From NCBI GenBank assembly GCA_910579575.1, contig CAJTUM010000009.1, forward strand, positions 32,035 through 80,472: DNA of 48,438 nt, given 5' to 3'. Shown here one piece after another: positions 1 to 8,559 of this stretch. Within the stretch, counting starts at the first letter, position 1; each line of letters opens with the position of its first letter. This stretch comes from an uncultured Eubacteriales bacterium. GTDB taxonomy: Bacteria; Bacillota; Clostridia; Oscillospirales; Butyricicoccaceae. The notes beneath the pieces are model-generated. The model was given only the letters and a program-made list of their open reading frames with translations. It was not told where the DNA came from and did no database searches. The position numbers and the translations under genes were made by a program.

Positions 1-1152
1 TCCCTTGTAACTGGCGACTGGAATTATTGGGTCTATACCGCCCTGTCTTTTCTGGTCATCAGCTGCCCTTGCGCTCTGGTGCTCAGCGTGCCTTTGGCCT
101 TCTTCGCCGGCATCGGCGCAGGCTCCAAGAAGGGCATTCTGTTTAAGGGCGGCGTTTCTCTGGAGGCCATGAAAAATGTGAAAGCCGTTGTGATGGACAA
201 AACCGGAACCATTACCAAAGGCGATTTTTCGGTGCAAAAGGCCATTCCGGCGGCGGGCGTTTCAGAAGCCCAGCTGCTTGCTGTGGCGGCCGCCTGTGAA
301 AAGAACTCCACTCACCCCATCGGCGTCAGCATTCTGGCCGCCGCCGAGCGAGCAGGGCTGGATGTGGAGAATCCTCAGGCTGTGGAGGAGCTGGCGGGCA
401 AGGGCGTCCGCGTGCAGCTGAAGGCGGGCCAGGCTCTCTGCGGCAACCGGAAGCTGATGGAGGCCCACAAGATCGACTTGAGCCAATATAAAAACGAGGA
501 TTATGGCACAGAAGCGTTGGCGGCGCTGAACGGCAAGTTCATCGGCTGCCTGTTGATTAACGATACGCTGAAGGAAGACGCCGCTTCTGCAATCAGCCAG
601 ATCAAGAGCCAGGGCATCGCCGCCGTCATGCTCACCGGCGACGCGGAGCAGAGCGCCCAGGCTGTGGCTCGGCAGGCGGGAGTCGGCGAGGTCCATGCGC
701 AGCTGTTGCCGGAGGAAAAGCTGGAGCATTTGCAGCAGATTCGGGGGCGGCACGGCTCGGTGATGTTTGTAGGCGACGGCATCAACGACGCTCCGGTGCT
801 GGCCGGCGCCGATGTGGGCGCGGCTATGGGCAGCGGCGCGGACGCCGCCATCGAAGCCGCCGACGTGGTGTTCATGACCTCCGCTATGGAGGCTGTGCCC
901 CAGTCCCTGGCCATCGCCCGCTCCACCAACCGGATTGCCTGGCAGAATGTGATTTTTGCTTTGGTCATTAAAATCGGCGTGATGATTTTGGGTCTGACCG
1001 GCAGGGCCAATATGTGGGCCGCCGTCTTCGCCGATACCGGCGTAGCCATGCTGTGCGTGCTCAATTCCATCCGGCTGCTGTACCGTCGGTCGGCAGACGT
1101 CGACAAGCAACTGGCAAGCGCCGGCAGGCAGGCGGCGGGGCGGGTTGCATAA
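1..1152 (+). CDS. Heavy-metal P1B-type ATPase, C-terminal part (window-truncated)
   Basis: The frame is open from base 1, so the N-terminal part (metal-binding domain, first membrane helices) lies outside the window. Visible in order are the membrane metal site CPC (ISCPCALVLS), the phosphorylation motif DKTGT, the nucleotide-binding region with an HP pair (STHPIG), the TGD motif (LTGDAEQS) and the hinge GDGINDAP. The last two helices carry a Lys (VIKIG) and an Asp (FADTG). In the P1B family CPC plus this Lys/Asp pair indicates the Zn2+/Cd2+/Pb2+ exporter subgroup (ZntA/CadA) rather than the copper type. The role is ATP-driven metal efflux across the cell membrane. No metal-responsive regulator is seen in the window. 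Subgroup assignment is inference; the family is clear. Confidence 0.93.
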   Translation, partial: SLVTGDWNYWVYTALSFLVISCPCALVLSVPLAFFAGIGAGSKKGILFKGGVSLEAMKNVKAVVMDKTGTITKGDFSVQKAIPAAGVSEAQLLAVAAACEKNSTHPIGVSILAAAERAGLDVENPQAVEELAGKGVRVQLKAGQALCGNRKLMEAHKIDLSQYKNEDYGTEALAALNGKFIGCLLINDTLKEDAASAISQIKSQGIAAVMLTGDAEQSAQAVARQAGVGEVHAQLLPEEKLEHLQQIRGRHGSVMFVGDGINDAPVLAGADVGAAMGSGADAAIEAADVVFMTSAMEAVPQSLAIARSTNRIAWQNVIFALVIKIGVMILGLTGRANMWAAVFADTGVAMLCVLNSIRLLYRRSADVDKQLASAGRQAAGRVA

Positions 1153-1210
1153 TCGGCTTTTGGAAAGAGCGCCGCGCGCTTTGTCCGCCGATTTCCACAG
1201 CAGACACAAA

Positions 1211-1250
1211 CAAGCCCGTCAACAATCGGTTGACGGGCTTGCCACCTTTT
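1211..1250. terminator. Intrinsic terminator after the P-type ATPase
   Basis: A perfect 13-bp inverted repeat (arms 1211-1223 and 1229-1241) with a 5-nt loop is followed by CCACCTTTT. It separates the ATPase gene from the SUF genes. Confidence 0.75.
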
Positions 1251-1381
1251 GGGGGACAGGAAAATCGGCAAACAATCGCGCCGTCTCAAATTGGGTCTTG
1301 ACGGCCCAAGAATACATGATAAAATTAGTATAGATTATAAAAAGCCCTTTGACGAGGAAAAAGCGGAAGGGGAAAATTGGA

Positions 1382-2119
1382 ATGTTGGAATTGAAGGACA
1401 TCCGATGGAGCTTGCCGGAGGATGGAAAAGAGATATTGAAGGGCGTCAGCCTGCGGGCAGAGGACGGCAAATGCACGGTGATTACCGGCCCCAACGGCGG
1501 CGGTAAGACGACGTTAGCCAAAATCATCGCTGGCATCAAAAAGCAGGACGGGGGCCAGGTTTTGCTGGACGGCCGCTCTTTGGACGACATGAACGTGACC
1601 CAGCGAGCCCAGGCCGGCGTAGGATATGCGTTTCAGCAGCCGGTGCGCTTTAAGGGCCTAACCGTTCGCGATCTAATGGAACTGGCCGCCGGCGGCGCTC
1701 TGGCGGAGGACGCGATGTGCGCCTGGCTTTCCCAGGTAGGGCTGTGCGCCCGCGATTATGTGGCTCGAGAGATTGACGCCAGCCTTTCCGGCGGCGAAAT
1801 TAAGCGCATTGAAATTGCCACTGTGCTGGCTCGCAAGCCTCGGCTGGCTGTTTTCGACGAGCCGGAGGCAGGGATTGATCTGTGGAGCTTCGACAGCTTG
1901 GTCCAGGTGTTCCAGGGCCTGGCCCGCAAGGGAGAGGGCGCTATTTTGATTATCTCGCATCAAAGGCGGATTCTGGAGATCGCCGACGAAATTTTAGTGG
2001 TGTCCGGCGGAATTGTGGCCCATCGGGGGACGCAGGAGGAAATCTTCCCCTTGCTGTTCCCTGGAGAGGCCAGGGCGACGGGTTGTTCTTGCCCGCTGGA
2101 AAGGGGGGCTCAGGCATGA
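1382..2119 (+). CDS. sufC: SufC-like ABC ATPase (Fe-S cluster assembly)
   Basis: ATPase subunit of a SUF-type iron-sulfur cluster scaffold complex, cytosolic. About 245 residues, the usual SufC length. Walker A is GPNGGGKT (residues 36-43), the signature is LSGGEIKR and Walker B ends in VFDEPEAGID. The signature followed by KRIEIATVL is typical of SufC rather than of transporter ATPases, and there is no permease nearby. Start chosen at ATG 1382, preceded by GGAAGGGG at a suitable distance; an upstream TTG at 1349 has no ribosome site. The stop overlaps the next gene's start in an ATGA, indicating translational coupling to the SufB-like partner. No sufS or sufU is present locally, so this looks like the minimal two-gene form of the system. 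Confidence 0.9.
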   Translation: MLELKDIRWSLPEDGKEILKGVSLRAEDGKCTVITGPNGGGKTTLAKIIAGIKKQDGGQVLLDGRSLDDMNVTQRAQAGVGYAFQQPVRFKGLTVRDLMELAAGGALAEDAMCAWLSQVGLCARDYVAREIDASLSGGEIKRIEIATVLARKPRLAVFDEPEAGIDLWSFDSLVQVFQGLARKGEGAILIISHQRRILEIADEILVVSGGIVAHRGTQEEIFPLLFPGEARATGCSCPLERGAQA

Positions 2120-3036
2120 ACAATGTAACAGGAAAACTACTGGACATTGTGGCCGGCTGGATGGGCGAACCGAAAAACGCCGCGTATAACATCCGAGAGG
2201 ACGGTCTGTGCGCCGGTCGCCGGTCCACGGAGAATATTCGCATTGAGCCTAAAGCGGACAAGCCTGGCATCGATATCATCGTGGCGCCGGGGACCAAAGG
2301 AGAGACGGCCTATATCCCTGCCTGCGTCACCAAGAGCGGGGTAGACGACCTGGTCTACAACGATTTTTACATCGGCGAAGGCGCCGACGTTACCATTATT
2401 GCCGGCTGCGGCGTCCATTCCGAAGGGGGAGAGGAGGCGCGGCACAACGGCGTCCACCGGTTTTTCATCGGAGAAAACGCCCGGGCCGTCTATATTGAAA
2501 AGCACGTTGGCACAGGTCAGGGCGCCGGCGCTCGGGTGATTAACCCCAAGACCTATATTGAAATTGCCGCCGGAGGACAGATGGAGATGGAAAGCGTCCA
2601 GATCGGCGGCGTGGACCGGACGGACCGGACGACAGAGGCCAAGCTGGCCCAGGACGCCCGTTTGTTGGTGCGGGAACGGCTGCTTACCGAAGGCGAGCAG
2701 CAGGCCGCCACTTGTTTTGATGTGGAAATCAACGGCCAGGGAGCGGGCTGCGATTTGATTTCTCGCTCTGTGGCCAAAGACCATTCCCATCAGGATTTTC
2801 GCTCTAAGGTCTATGGCAACGCTCCCTGCACAGGACATTCGGAATGCGACGCCATTTTAATTGGCCATGGAGCTGTGGCCGCCGCGCCGGAGTTGATTGC
2901 CAATCACCCGGAGGCCGCCTTGATTCATGAAGCGGCCATCGGCAAAATTGCCGGCGAGCAGCTGCTCAAGCTGCAAACCCTGGGCCTGACAGAGCAGCAA
3001 GCCGAGGAAAAGATTGTGGAGGGCTTTTTGCGATAG
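2116..3036 (+). CDS. sufB: SufB/SufD-family scaffold protein
   Basis: Scaffold partner of the upstream SufC ATPase; the SufBD beta-helix core occupies most of the 306 residues, far shorter than classical SufB (about 470) because the N-terminal region is missing. The C-terminal stretch GHSECDAILIG aligns with the SufB segment containing the cysteine needed for cluster assembly (here C244), and the later IHEAAIGKI matches the conserved HEA segment. Other cysteines occur in IPACV, AGCGV and PCTG. ATG overlaps the sufC stop by 4 bases. The short SufB with a single SufC resembles the ancestral SmsCB-type minimal machinery described in archaea and anaerobes; that equivalence is inference from length and gene content. 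Confidence 0.88.
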   Translation: MNNVTGKLLDIVAGWMGEPKNAAYNIREDGLCAGRRSTENIRIEPKADKPGIDIIVAPGTKGETAYIPACVTKSGVDDLVYNDFYIGEGADVTIIAGCGVHSEGGEEARHNGVHRFFIGENARAVYIEKHVGTGQGAGARVINPKTYIEIAAGGQMEMESVQIGGVDRTDRTTEAKLAQDARLLVRERLLTEGEQQAATCFDVEINGQGAGCDLISRSVAKDHSHQDFRSKVYGNAPCTGHSECDAILIGHGAVAAAPELIANHPEAALIHEAAIGKIAGEQLLKLQTLGLTEQQAEEKIVEGFLR

Positions 3037-3042
3037 AGACAA

Positions 3043-3498
3043 ATGGAAAATAAGGAAATAACGACCCTATGCGGTTTGAATTGTTGCGGTCAATGCAGCT
3101 GGAAAGGGCGGTGCGGCGGTTGCCTGGAAACAGGGGGAAGCCCCTTTGGCGGCAGCTGCATAGCCGCCCGACAAATCAAACAGGGGGGTATGGAGGCGTT
3201 TTTACGGCTGAAAGACAAGCTGATCCAGGAATTTAACGCGTTGAACCTGCCTGGACTGAACGTGAAAGACCTGAACCTGCTCAATGGATTTTATATCAAT
3301 CTGTCATACCCGCTGCCCAACGGCAAGACCGTTCAGCTGCTGGAGGACAAGGACATTTATTTGGGCAATCAGGCGGAAATCCCAGGAAGTTGCCGATGCT
3401 ATGGCCTGGTCGGGGATGAAACGCATCTGCTGGTGTGCGAATACAGCGGCGGCGGCTTGGACCCAGAGATTGTGGTTTATAAAAGAAGAGACGGATAG
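3043..3498 (+). CDS. DUF3795-type cysteine-rich protein
   Basis: A 151-residue protein beginning 6 bases after sufB, so probably cotranscribed. Its N-terminus has a dense cysteine pattern (CGLNCCGQC, then GRCGGC and GSCIAAR), the hallmark of DUF3795, which is thought to bind metal or an Fe-S cluster. The rest is a small soluble domain with two further cysteines (GSCRCYG). The precise role is unknown; its place behind sufCB suggests a link to Fe-S metabolism, which is inference. Family call is from the Cys pattern only. Confidence 0.72.
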   Translation: MENKEITTLCGLNCCGQCSWKGRCGGCLETGGSPFGGSCIAARQIKQGGMEAFLRLKDKLIQEFNALNLPGLNVKDLNLLNGFYINLSYPLPNGKTVQLLEDKDIYLGNQAEIPGSCRCYGLVGDETHLLVCEYSGGGLDPEIVVYKRRDG

Positions 3499-3539
3499 AA
3501 GTTAAGCTCCGCTTGACGAGGGTATCTGTGCGTTAAAAA

Positions 3540-3586
3540 AACTCCCCGACAGGAATCATGCGGCGATTTCCTGCTGGGGAGTTTTG
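3540..3586. terminator. Terminator between converging genes
   Basis: Arms AACTCCCC and GGGGAGTT with inner AGGAA/TTCCT pairing, preceded by a run of A and followed by TTTTGTT. It can serve the SUF operon on the plus strand and the radical SAM gene on the minus strand. Confidence 0.75.
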
Positions 3587-3633
3587 TTGAGTTTGGGGTC
3601 AGCGTTCTTTTTGTTTTGGTTGCCGCCGGCCGA

Positions 3634-4569
3634 CTACAGATGGTTTAGGTTTTGCCGGTACTGCCGCAGAGAAGCCTCGTTTTCCGGGCGAATCGCCTGG
3701 TCCAGTTCCGCCAGCATGGCTTCCCTGTCCTGGGGCAAATCCCCCTCTACGAAGACGGCGTTGGAGGCTCCCAAGGTGGCGAAATGCACAGAGATTTTTA
3801 GAGTTTCGATCAGGGTCTTGAGCTCTTGTAGCTTTTCGATTTCCCCTTCTTCCCGCCAGCGGCCTTCCTGGATTTCCCGATAGAGCCGAGAGGTGGGAAA
3901 GACGGTGAGCATTGAGCAAGCAAGAATACCAGGATGAGTTTGGTTGAAAATTTCGGCGGAAGCCAACGCGCCTTCTCGGCCTCGGCCTGCGCCGGAAATA
4001 CCGGCCAGATAGGTGAAATGATAACCGATTCCCGCCTGGTCCAGCCGTCGGGCCTGAGCGACGATATCTTGGGCGTTATAACCCTTATCCATAAAATCCA
4101 GGGCCTGTTGGTCGCCGGTTTCGGCGCCGATGGAAATGCCGTCAAATCCCAATTGAGCCAACTGTTGAAGCTGTCGGTCGGTTTTGGCGGCGATATCCGT
4201 CACGCGGGCAAAGCAGCCCACGGTTTGGCAGGCGGGGAGATACTGGCGAATCAGGCCGGCGACGGCTGCCAACTTGTCATAGGAGAGCGCGAAGGGATTG
4301 GCTCCGGTGAGAAAAACCCGGCGCAGCCGGGCCGGCTCAGGAAGACCTTGGAGCCGCAAGGACAGCCGGGTCATAGGGTCGTGGAGACTCAGCTGGATCT
4401 CTTGCAGATCAGCCTCGATCTCTTCCATCGGGGACAACCGGAAGGGAAAGGGCAGATCCTCGTATAACGTGCAGAATTTGCAGCTGTGATGGGTGCATCC
4501 GGCGGCAACTTGTAGCAGCAGAGAGCCGGCTTCATAAGGCGGCCGCCAGATTGTTCCAGTGAAATGCAT
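3634..4569 (-). CDS. Radical SAM protein
   Basis: A 311-residue radical SAM enzyme. The cluster-binding motif is GCTHHSCKFC near residue 30, i.e. CX4CX2C rather than the common CX3CX2C; this spacing is seen in a set of B12-free radical SAM proteins related to HemN/YgiQ-type Fe-S oxidoreductases. Further support comes from GANPFALS and ISIGAETGDQ, typical barrel strands. The substrate is unknown. Start chosen at ATG 4569 (MHFTGTIWRPPYEAG), preceded by AAAGGAGCG; a longer frame upstream lacks a ribosome site. It is divergent from an HxlR regulator, and the shared upstream region contains paired ACTGTC/ACAGTA half-sites, so control by that regulator is likely. Confidence 0.85.
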   Translation of the reverse strand: MHFTGTIWRPPYEAGSLLLQVAAGCTHHSCKFCTLYEDLPFPFRLSPMEEIEADLQEIQLSLHDPMTRLSLRLQGLPEPARLRRVFLTGANPFALSYDKLAAVAGLIRQYLPACQTVGCFARVTDIAAKTDRQLQQLAQLGFDGISIGAETGDQQALDFMDKGYNAQDIVAQARRLDQAGIGYHFTYLAGISGAGRGREGALASAEIFNQTHPGILACSMLTVFPTSRLYREIQEGRWREEGEIEKLQELKTLIETLKISVHFATLGASNAVFVEGDLPQDREAMLAELDQAIRPENEASLRQYRQNLNHL

Positions 4570-4597
4570 GAAAAACGCTCCTTTCAAAAAATAACGG

Positions 4598-4666
4598 ACT
4601 GTCGATAGAAACAGTATAGAATGTCGAAGATGAGAATACAAGTACTGTCATTTTTGATAGACAGTA
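4598..4666. promoter_or_regulatory. Two dyads, candidate HxlR operators
   Basis: Two inverted pairs of the same half-site occur in the divergent intergenic region: ACTGTC 4598-4603 with ACAGTA 4611-4616, and ACTGTC 4644-4649 with ACAGTA 4661-4666. The gaps are 7 and 11 bases. Position between an HxlR gene and its divergent neighbour makes them candidate operators; binding itself is inference. Confidence 0.5.
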
Positions 4667-4753
4667 TCTTTTAAGATACCGTGGACCAAGAGCCTTGCAT
4701 TTGCCCGGCTTTTTTCGTATACTGCAAATAGCAAACAAGAAGGGGATGAGGGA

Positions 4754-5164
4754 ATGGCGGACAACAAATTCAACACAGAGCAGGCTTTGGCCCGATGTTT
4801 GCCAATGAGCAAGCTCCAAGCTGTGCTGAGCGGAAAATGGAAAATCTTGATCCTATGGTATGTGGCCTTTTACAAGGTGCAGCGCTTTGGGCAGTTGGCT
4901 CGGCGGTTAGAGGGGGTCACCCAAGCTACCTTGAGCAAGCAGCTGCGCCAGTTAGAAGAGGACGGCTTTCTCCGCCGGCAAGTCTACCCAGAGGTTCCGC
5001 CTCGGGTGGAATACAGCCTCACCGAGCTGGGCCAGAGTTTTGAGCCCCTATTAAACCAGATGCTGGAATGGAGCCAGAGCCGCCTTTGCTCAGGCTATGA
5101 AAACCCCTATGCCGGCGGCATTCCACTGGAAGACGCGGATGAAACGGGAACGGAAAACCCGTGA
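4754..5164 (+). CDS. HxlR-family transcriptional regulator
   Basis: A 136-residue winged-helix DNA-binding protein. The HxlR signature region LSGKWKILILWYV is followed by the recognition segment (TQATLSKQLRQLEEDGF) and the wing with PPRVEYSLTELG. C15 lies just ahead of the GKWK motif, at the place where redox- or electrophile-sensing HxlR proteins (YodB, HypR) carry their reactive cysteine, so thiol sensing is possible. Ribosome site AAGGGGATGAGGG precedes ATG 4754. It is divergent from the radical SAM gene and probably controls it and itself. Confidence 0.9.
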   Translation: MADNKFNTEQALARCLPMSKLQAVLSGKWKILILWYVAFYKVQRFGQLARRLEGVTQATLSKQLRQLEEDGFLRRQVYPEVPPRVEYSLTELGQSFEPLLNQMLEWSQSRLCSGYENPYAGGIPLEDADETGTENP

Positions 5165-5199
5165 AGCCGACTTGGAAGAAAAATAGAGGATTTGCGCAA

Positions 5200-5226
5200 A
5201 AAAAGCCGCCCAATGGGCGGCTTTTT
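5200..5226. terminator. Bidirectional terminator
   Basis: AAAAGCCGCCC, a short AAT loop and GGGCGGCTTTT form a compact stem with A and T tails on opposite sides, between the convergent hxlR-type gene and the phosphofructokinase gene. Confidence 0.85.
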
Positions 5227-5238
5227 AGCTGATTTAGT

Positions 5239-6486
5239 TTATTTGGGCGCGCTGGCCTTGATTTTTTTCAGCTGGGCAAAACGGGGCAAGCCGTTTGCAA
5301 AGGGCAGCTGGGTTTCGCCCTGGATCAGAGGCAAAGCGTAATCGATGAAATCCTGCGTCAGGCCCACGCCGTCCGAAGAAATCCATTCCAGAGGCACTTT
5401 TTTCTCTGTGTTGGCTGTTACGGCCAGATCCACAGCTTTGGGGACGACGCTATAGACAGGGCCTGGTTGGCGCTCAAAGCCCACCATTTTATCCGTCACG
5501 CCGGAGACGGCCAGATCCACGGCTGTTTTGCCCGCCAAATAGGCTTCGTCGATATCTGTCTGAGAGGCGCAGTGGGCGGCGCACCGCTGGAGCAGAGAAA
5601 GCTCAATGCTGCGCACTTTATAGCCGAAACGGCGCTTGACCTCATTGGCCACAAAGGCGCCTGCGCCGCCCATTTGCTTGTGACCAAAGGCGTCGGTGGC
5701 TACGTCCTGGCCGTATTCAGCGATAAATTTGCCGGAAGCATCCAGAATCCCCTCGGAGAGGGCTACGAGGCAGTTGCCCCGGCGCTGGTAAATCTGCTGA
5801 ATTTGGGCCATGGACTGCTCCAAATCAAAGGGCCGCTCGGGCAGATAGATCAGGTCCGGCCCGGCGCCCTGGAAACTGGCCAGAGCGCCGGCGGCTGTGA
5901 GCCAGCCGGCGTTGCGGCCCATGATTTCTACAATCACCACCGTGCCAGTGTCGTAGACGTTGGCGTCGTGATAAATTTCCATGCAGGAGGTGGCGATGTA
6001 CTTGGCGGCGGAACCAAAGCCGGGGCAATGGTCTGTGCCGGCCAAATCGTTGTCGATGGTCTTGGGCACGCCGATGATCCGGCATTCATAGTTTTGGCTC
6101 ATCAGGTATTTGGAAATCTTGTTGCAGGTGTCCATACTGTCGTTGCCGCCGTTGTAGAAAAAATAGCGGATGTCGTATTTTTGGAAGATTTCCAGAATGC
6201 GCTTATAGTCGGCGTCGTCCTGGCCGCTGTCCTTCAGCTTATAGCGGCAAGAACCCAAAGCGGAAGAGGGGGTATACCGCAGCAGGGCCAGCTCCGCTGG
6301 GTCTTCCTGGCGGACGTCGTACAGGTTGTCTTCCAAAATGCCCTTGACGCCATGAGCGCAACCATAGACCTGGGTGACGCATTCTTGTCCCAAAGCGGTT
6401 TCCAACACGCCCAGGGCGCTGGCGTTGATGACCGAGGTGGGCCCCCCGGATTGCCCGAATAAACAGGCGCCTTTCAATTGATTCAT
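5239..6486 (-). CDS. pfp: Pyrophosphate-type 6-phosphofructokinase
   Basis: A 415-residue PfkA-family enzyme that phosphorylates fructose 6-phosphate in glycolysis. N-terminal phosphate loop GQSGGPTSVIN; active-site PKTIDND at about residues 141-147; MGRNAGWL and the C-terminal half as in the family. The residue after GGN is Asp (GGNDS, D116) and the residue before TID is Lys (K142). In this family Asp and Lys at those two places mark use of PPi, whereas ATP enzymes have Gly at both. The length also fits the non-allosteric PPi enzymes. Ribosome site GAGGTAAAGAGAG precedes the ATG. PPi use is inferred from these residues and makes the step reversible. Confidence 0.92.
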   Translation of the reverse strand: MNQLKGACLFGQSGGPTSVINASALGVLETALGQECVTQVYGCAHGVKGILEDNLYDVRQEDPAELALLRYTPSSALGSCRYKLKDSGQDDADYKRILEIFQKYDIRYFFYNGGNDSMDTCNKISKYLMSQNYECRIIGVPKTIDNDLAGTDHCPGFGSAAKYIATSCMEIYHDANVYDTGTVVIVEIMGRNAGWLTAAGALASFQGAGPDLIYLPERPFDLEQSMAQIQQIYQRRGNCLVALSEGILDASGKFIAEYGQDVATDAFGHKQMGGAGAFVANEVKRRFGYKVRSIELSLLQRCAAHCASQTDIDEAYLAGKTAVDLAVSGVTDKMVGFERQPGPVYSVVPKAVDLAVTANTEKKVPLEWISSDGVGLTQDFIDYALPLIQGETQLPFANGLPRFAQLKKIKASAPK

Positions 6487-6681
6487 CTCTCTTTACCTCC
6501 TGTCGCAGCGGTTCGACGGTCGCAGGGCGGGGCTGGACGGAAAGCCGGCCCCTGACAAGGGCGCCGTCGGCCTTGCGCAAGTATTATTTTATGGATATCG
6601 CAGGGACGCGCGCCGGCGCTGGACAGCGGACGGCGCAGCCAAAAACTTTATGCTCGCCGGAGCTTGCCGGCCGAGAAACGG

Positions 6682-7821
6682 CTATGCGTCGGGGTCGCTG
6701 TCTCGGAGCCAGGCAGGGCGCTGGCGCAGCACGAAGCCGGCTACAATGCCTAAAGCGCCGAAGACGGTGACAATGGAAGAGCCGCCATAGCTGAAAAAGG
6801 GTAAAGTCAAGCCGATGACGGGCGCCACGCCCACGCACATCCCGATATTGATGATAATCTGCACCATGAACATACTGCCGATGCCGGCGCACATCATATA
6901 GCTGAAGCGGCTGTCGCAATGAGCGGCGTCATAGAAAACGCGGAATACCAAAGCGGCCAACAAAATCATGACCACACAGCAGCCGATAAAGCCAAATTCT
7001 TCGCCGATAACGGAAAAAATGGAATCGGTATATTTGGCGGGCAGGCGGTTGCCTTGGGTCTGGCGGCCCTGCAAATAACCGGTTCCCAACAGCTGGCCAG
7101 AACCCAGGGCCAGGACGCTTCGGCCTGTTTGCCAGTAAATACTTTCATCGATGGCCGGGTCGAAAAGCACTAAAATGCGGTTGCGCTGATAAGTCTCCAA
7201 AAAGTTCCATAATATTGGAATGGAGACAACTCCCGCCAAGCCCATGCCGCCGACCCATTTCCAGTTCAAGCCGCTGGAGAACATCATAACAGCGAAAATC
7301 AGCACATAGGCCACGGCCATGCCTAGGTCCTTGGTGGGCAGATAGACAGCCGCTACGATGACGCCAAAATGAACGACCAGCTGCGCCACGGAAAAGAGGG
7401 AATTCAGCTTGTCCTTCAATCGATTGATATGGGCGGCAAAGGTGAAGATAAAAATCACTTTTCCAAATTCGGCGGGCTGGATGCCCAGTCCGATGGAATC
7501 AAACCGAATCCAGCTGCGGTTGCCGGTGTCTCCTTCGGAGCCAAAGGGGATGATGGTTAGCTGGAGCAGCAGGTTGAGCACAAAAAAGATTTTCCAAAAC
7601 CGGCTTAGGTTTTCAAAATCTATTAGGGAAGCGACGATATAGCAGAAAATCCCCAGCCCCATGGCGGCGGTCTGGACGACGAGATAACGGTTGGAATGAT
7701 AACTGAACGTAGCGCTGTAAATCATGACAAGACCAAGCAGGCAGCAGGTCAAGGCCAACAAAAACAGCGCTAAATCCGCATGGCGGCAGTATTCCTTGAT
7801 TTCGCGGAAAATTTTTTTCAT
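6682..7821 (-). CDS. rodA: RodA/FtsW/SpoVE-family peptidoglycan polymerase
   Basis: A 379-residue SEDS membrane protein, about ten helices, which polymerises lipid II into peptidoglycan together with a class B PBP. Family landmarks: RSWIRF in the long loop, GIQPAEFGK, the large extracellular loop with GSGQLLGTGYLQG, IGEEFGFIG and the C-terminal PFFSYGGSS. The order and the spacing between GIQPAE and the loop fit RodA better than FtsW. Start at ATG 7821 (MKKIFREIKEYC) with GAAAGGCGG ahead of it; the frame is open further upstream but has no ribosome site. A nearby TACAAT may be the -10 element; I cannot place a good -35. Confidence 0.9.
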   Translation of the reverse strand: MKKIFREIKEYCRHADLALFLLALTCCLLGLVMIYSATFSYHSNRYLVVQTAAMGLGIFCYIVASLIDFENLSRFWKIFFVLNLLLQLTIIPFGSEGDTGNRSWIRFDSIGLGIQPAEFGKVIFIFTFAAHINRLKDKLNSLFSVAQLVVHFGVIVAAVYLPTKDLGMAVAYVLIFAVMMFSSGLNWKWVGGMGLAGVVSIPILWNFLETYQRNRILVLFDPAIDESIYWQTGRSVLALGSGQLLGTGYLQGRQTQGNRLPAKYTDSIFSVIGEEFGFIGCCVVMILLAALVFRVFYDAAHCDSRFSYMMCAGIGSMFMVQIIINIGMCVGVAPVIGLTLPFFSYGGSSIVTVFGALGIVAGFVLRQRPAWLRDSDPDA

Positions 7822-7904
7822 GAAGTTCCGCCTTTCTGCGAGGGCAAAGACCCCCCGCGGCATCTCAAAAAAGTCGATATGACTTATTGTATCAGAATCG
7901 CCAT

Positions 7905-7923
7905 GAAAAATCTATGAATTTTC
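7905..7923. repeat. Small palindrome, GAAAA-TCTATG-TTTTC type
   Basis: GAAAAATCTATGAATTTTC is a near-perfect palindrome upstream of rodA. Nearly the same core occurs in the perfect hairpin at 25521-25549, so it may be a dispersed element. Two copies are too few to be sure. Confidence 0.3.
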
Positions 7924-8107
7924 CACATTAGATTTTTTCGATTGCTCCGTTTTTGGGGGCGGCAAACGTCGCTTCAGGACAATTGTACAGTATTTTATGG
8001 CGGCAGAATTGCCTCGTCAGCACGTATCTGCTTTTCAGACGGCCGTTCTCTGCTGGAGGGCGGCGATTTTGACATGATTTTTTGGATATTCAAATGGAAG
8101 GGACGGC

Positions 8108-8520
8108 ATGGAAACCGCCAGACTTTTGCGCCGGCAGAGAAGCCCAACCATAAAACGGGAGACAGCTTCGGAATCGCTGTCGTTTCCTTGCCAAACCGGC
8201 AATCCGGCGGCGGATATCCTGTTGGGAGAAAAGCTGAGGTTGGCCAAGGAAATTGCGGTCGAAGTCTCGCTGCGCCTGCCCAGCCCATGCCCAGCCCCTG
8301 CGGAATTGACGATTTTGATCTGTGCATGATTTTTGTCAACGCCCAAGACAACGCGATCAACGCCTGCCGTTCCAGTCAAGGAGCGCAGTCCATCCGCATG
8401 GCTGGCTGCTGATTTTTGAAAACACCTGCGATCCAGGGTCTCTGCCTCCAGCGAGAATAGGGCTTTCCAATATCCAGCCGACGGCGGGCGCCCTCCAGAA
8501 GCCTGAAGGGGCTTCCGAGG
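8108..8520 (+). pseudogene. Remnant of a GHKL (AgrC/LytS-like) sensor histidine kinase
   Basis: No single open frame covers this stretch, but three pieces of a GHKL kinase follow in the right order in three frames. The first, around 8195-8280, reads TGNPAADILLGEKLRLAKE, the segment before the ATPase domain. The second, around 8300-8375, reads DLCMIFVNAQDNAINAC, the N box (normally DNAIEAC). The third, around 8409-8475, reads LIFENTCDP followed by IGLSNI, the G box region. At least two frameshifts separate them, and the sensor and most of the H-box region are gone or unrecognisable. Family assignment rests on these three motifs; the gene cannot be functional. Confidence 0.62.
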
Positions 8521-8559
8521 CCCTGAAACAGGAGCAAGCGGCAGAGCTGGGACAAAAGA

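Noticed and set aside
1882..2115. Upstream extension of the SufB-like frame
   Set aside because: The frame stays open inside sufC, but the overlap ATG at 2116 fits the protein family start and the coupled ATGA arrangement.
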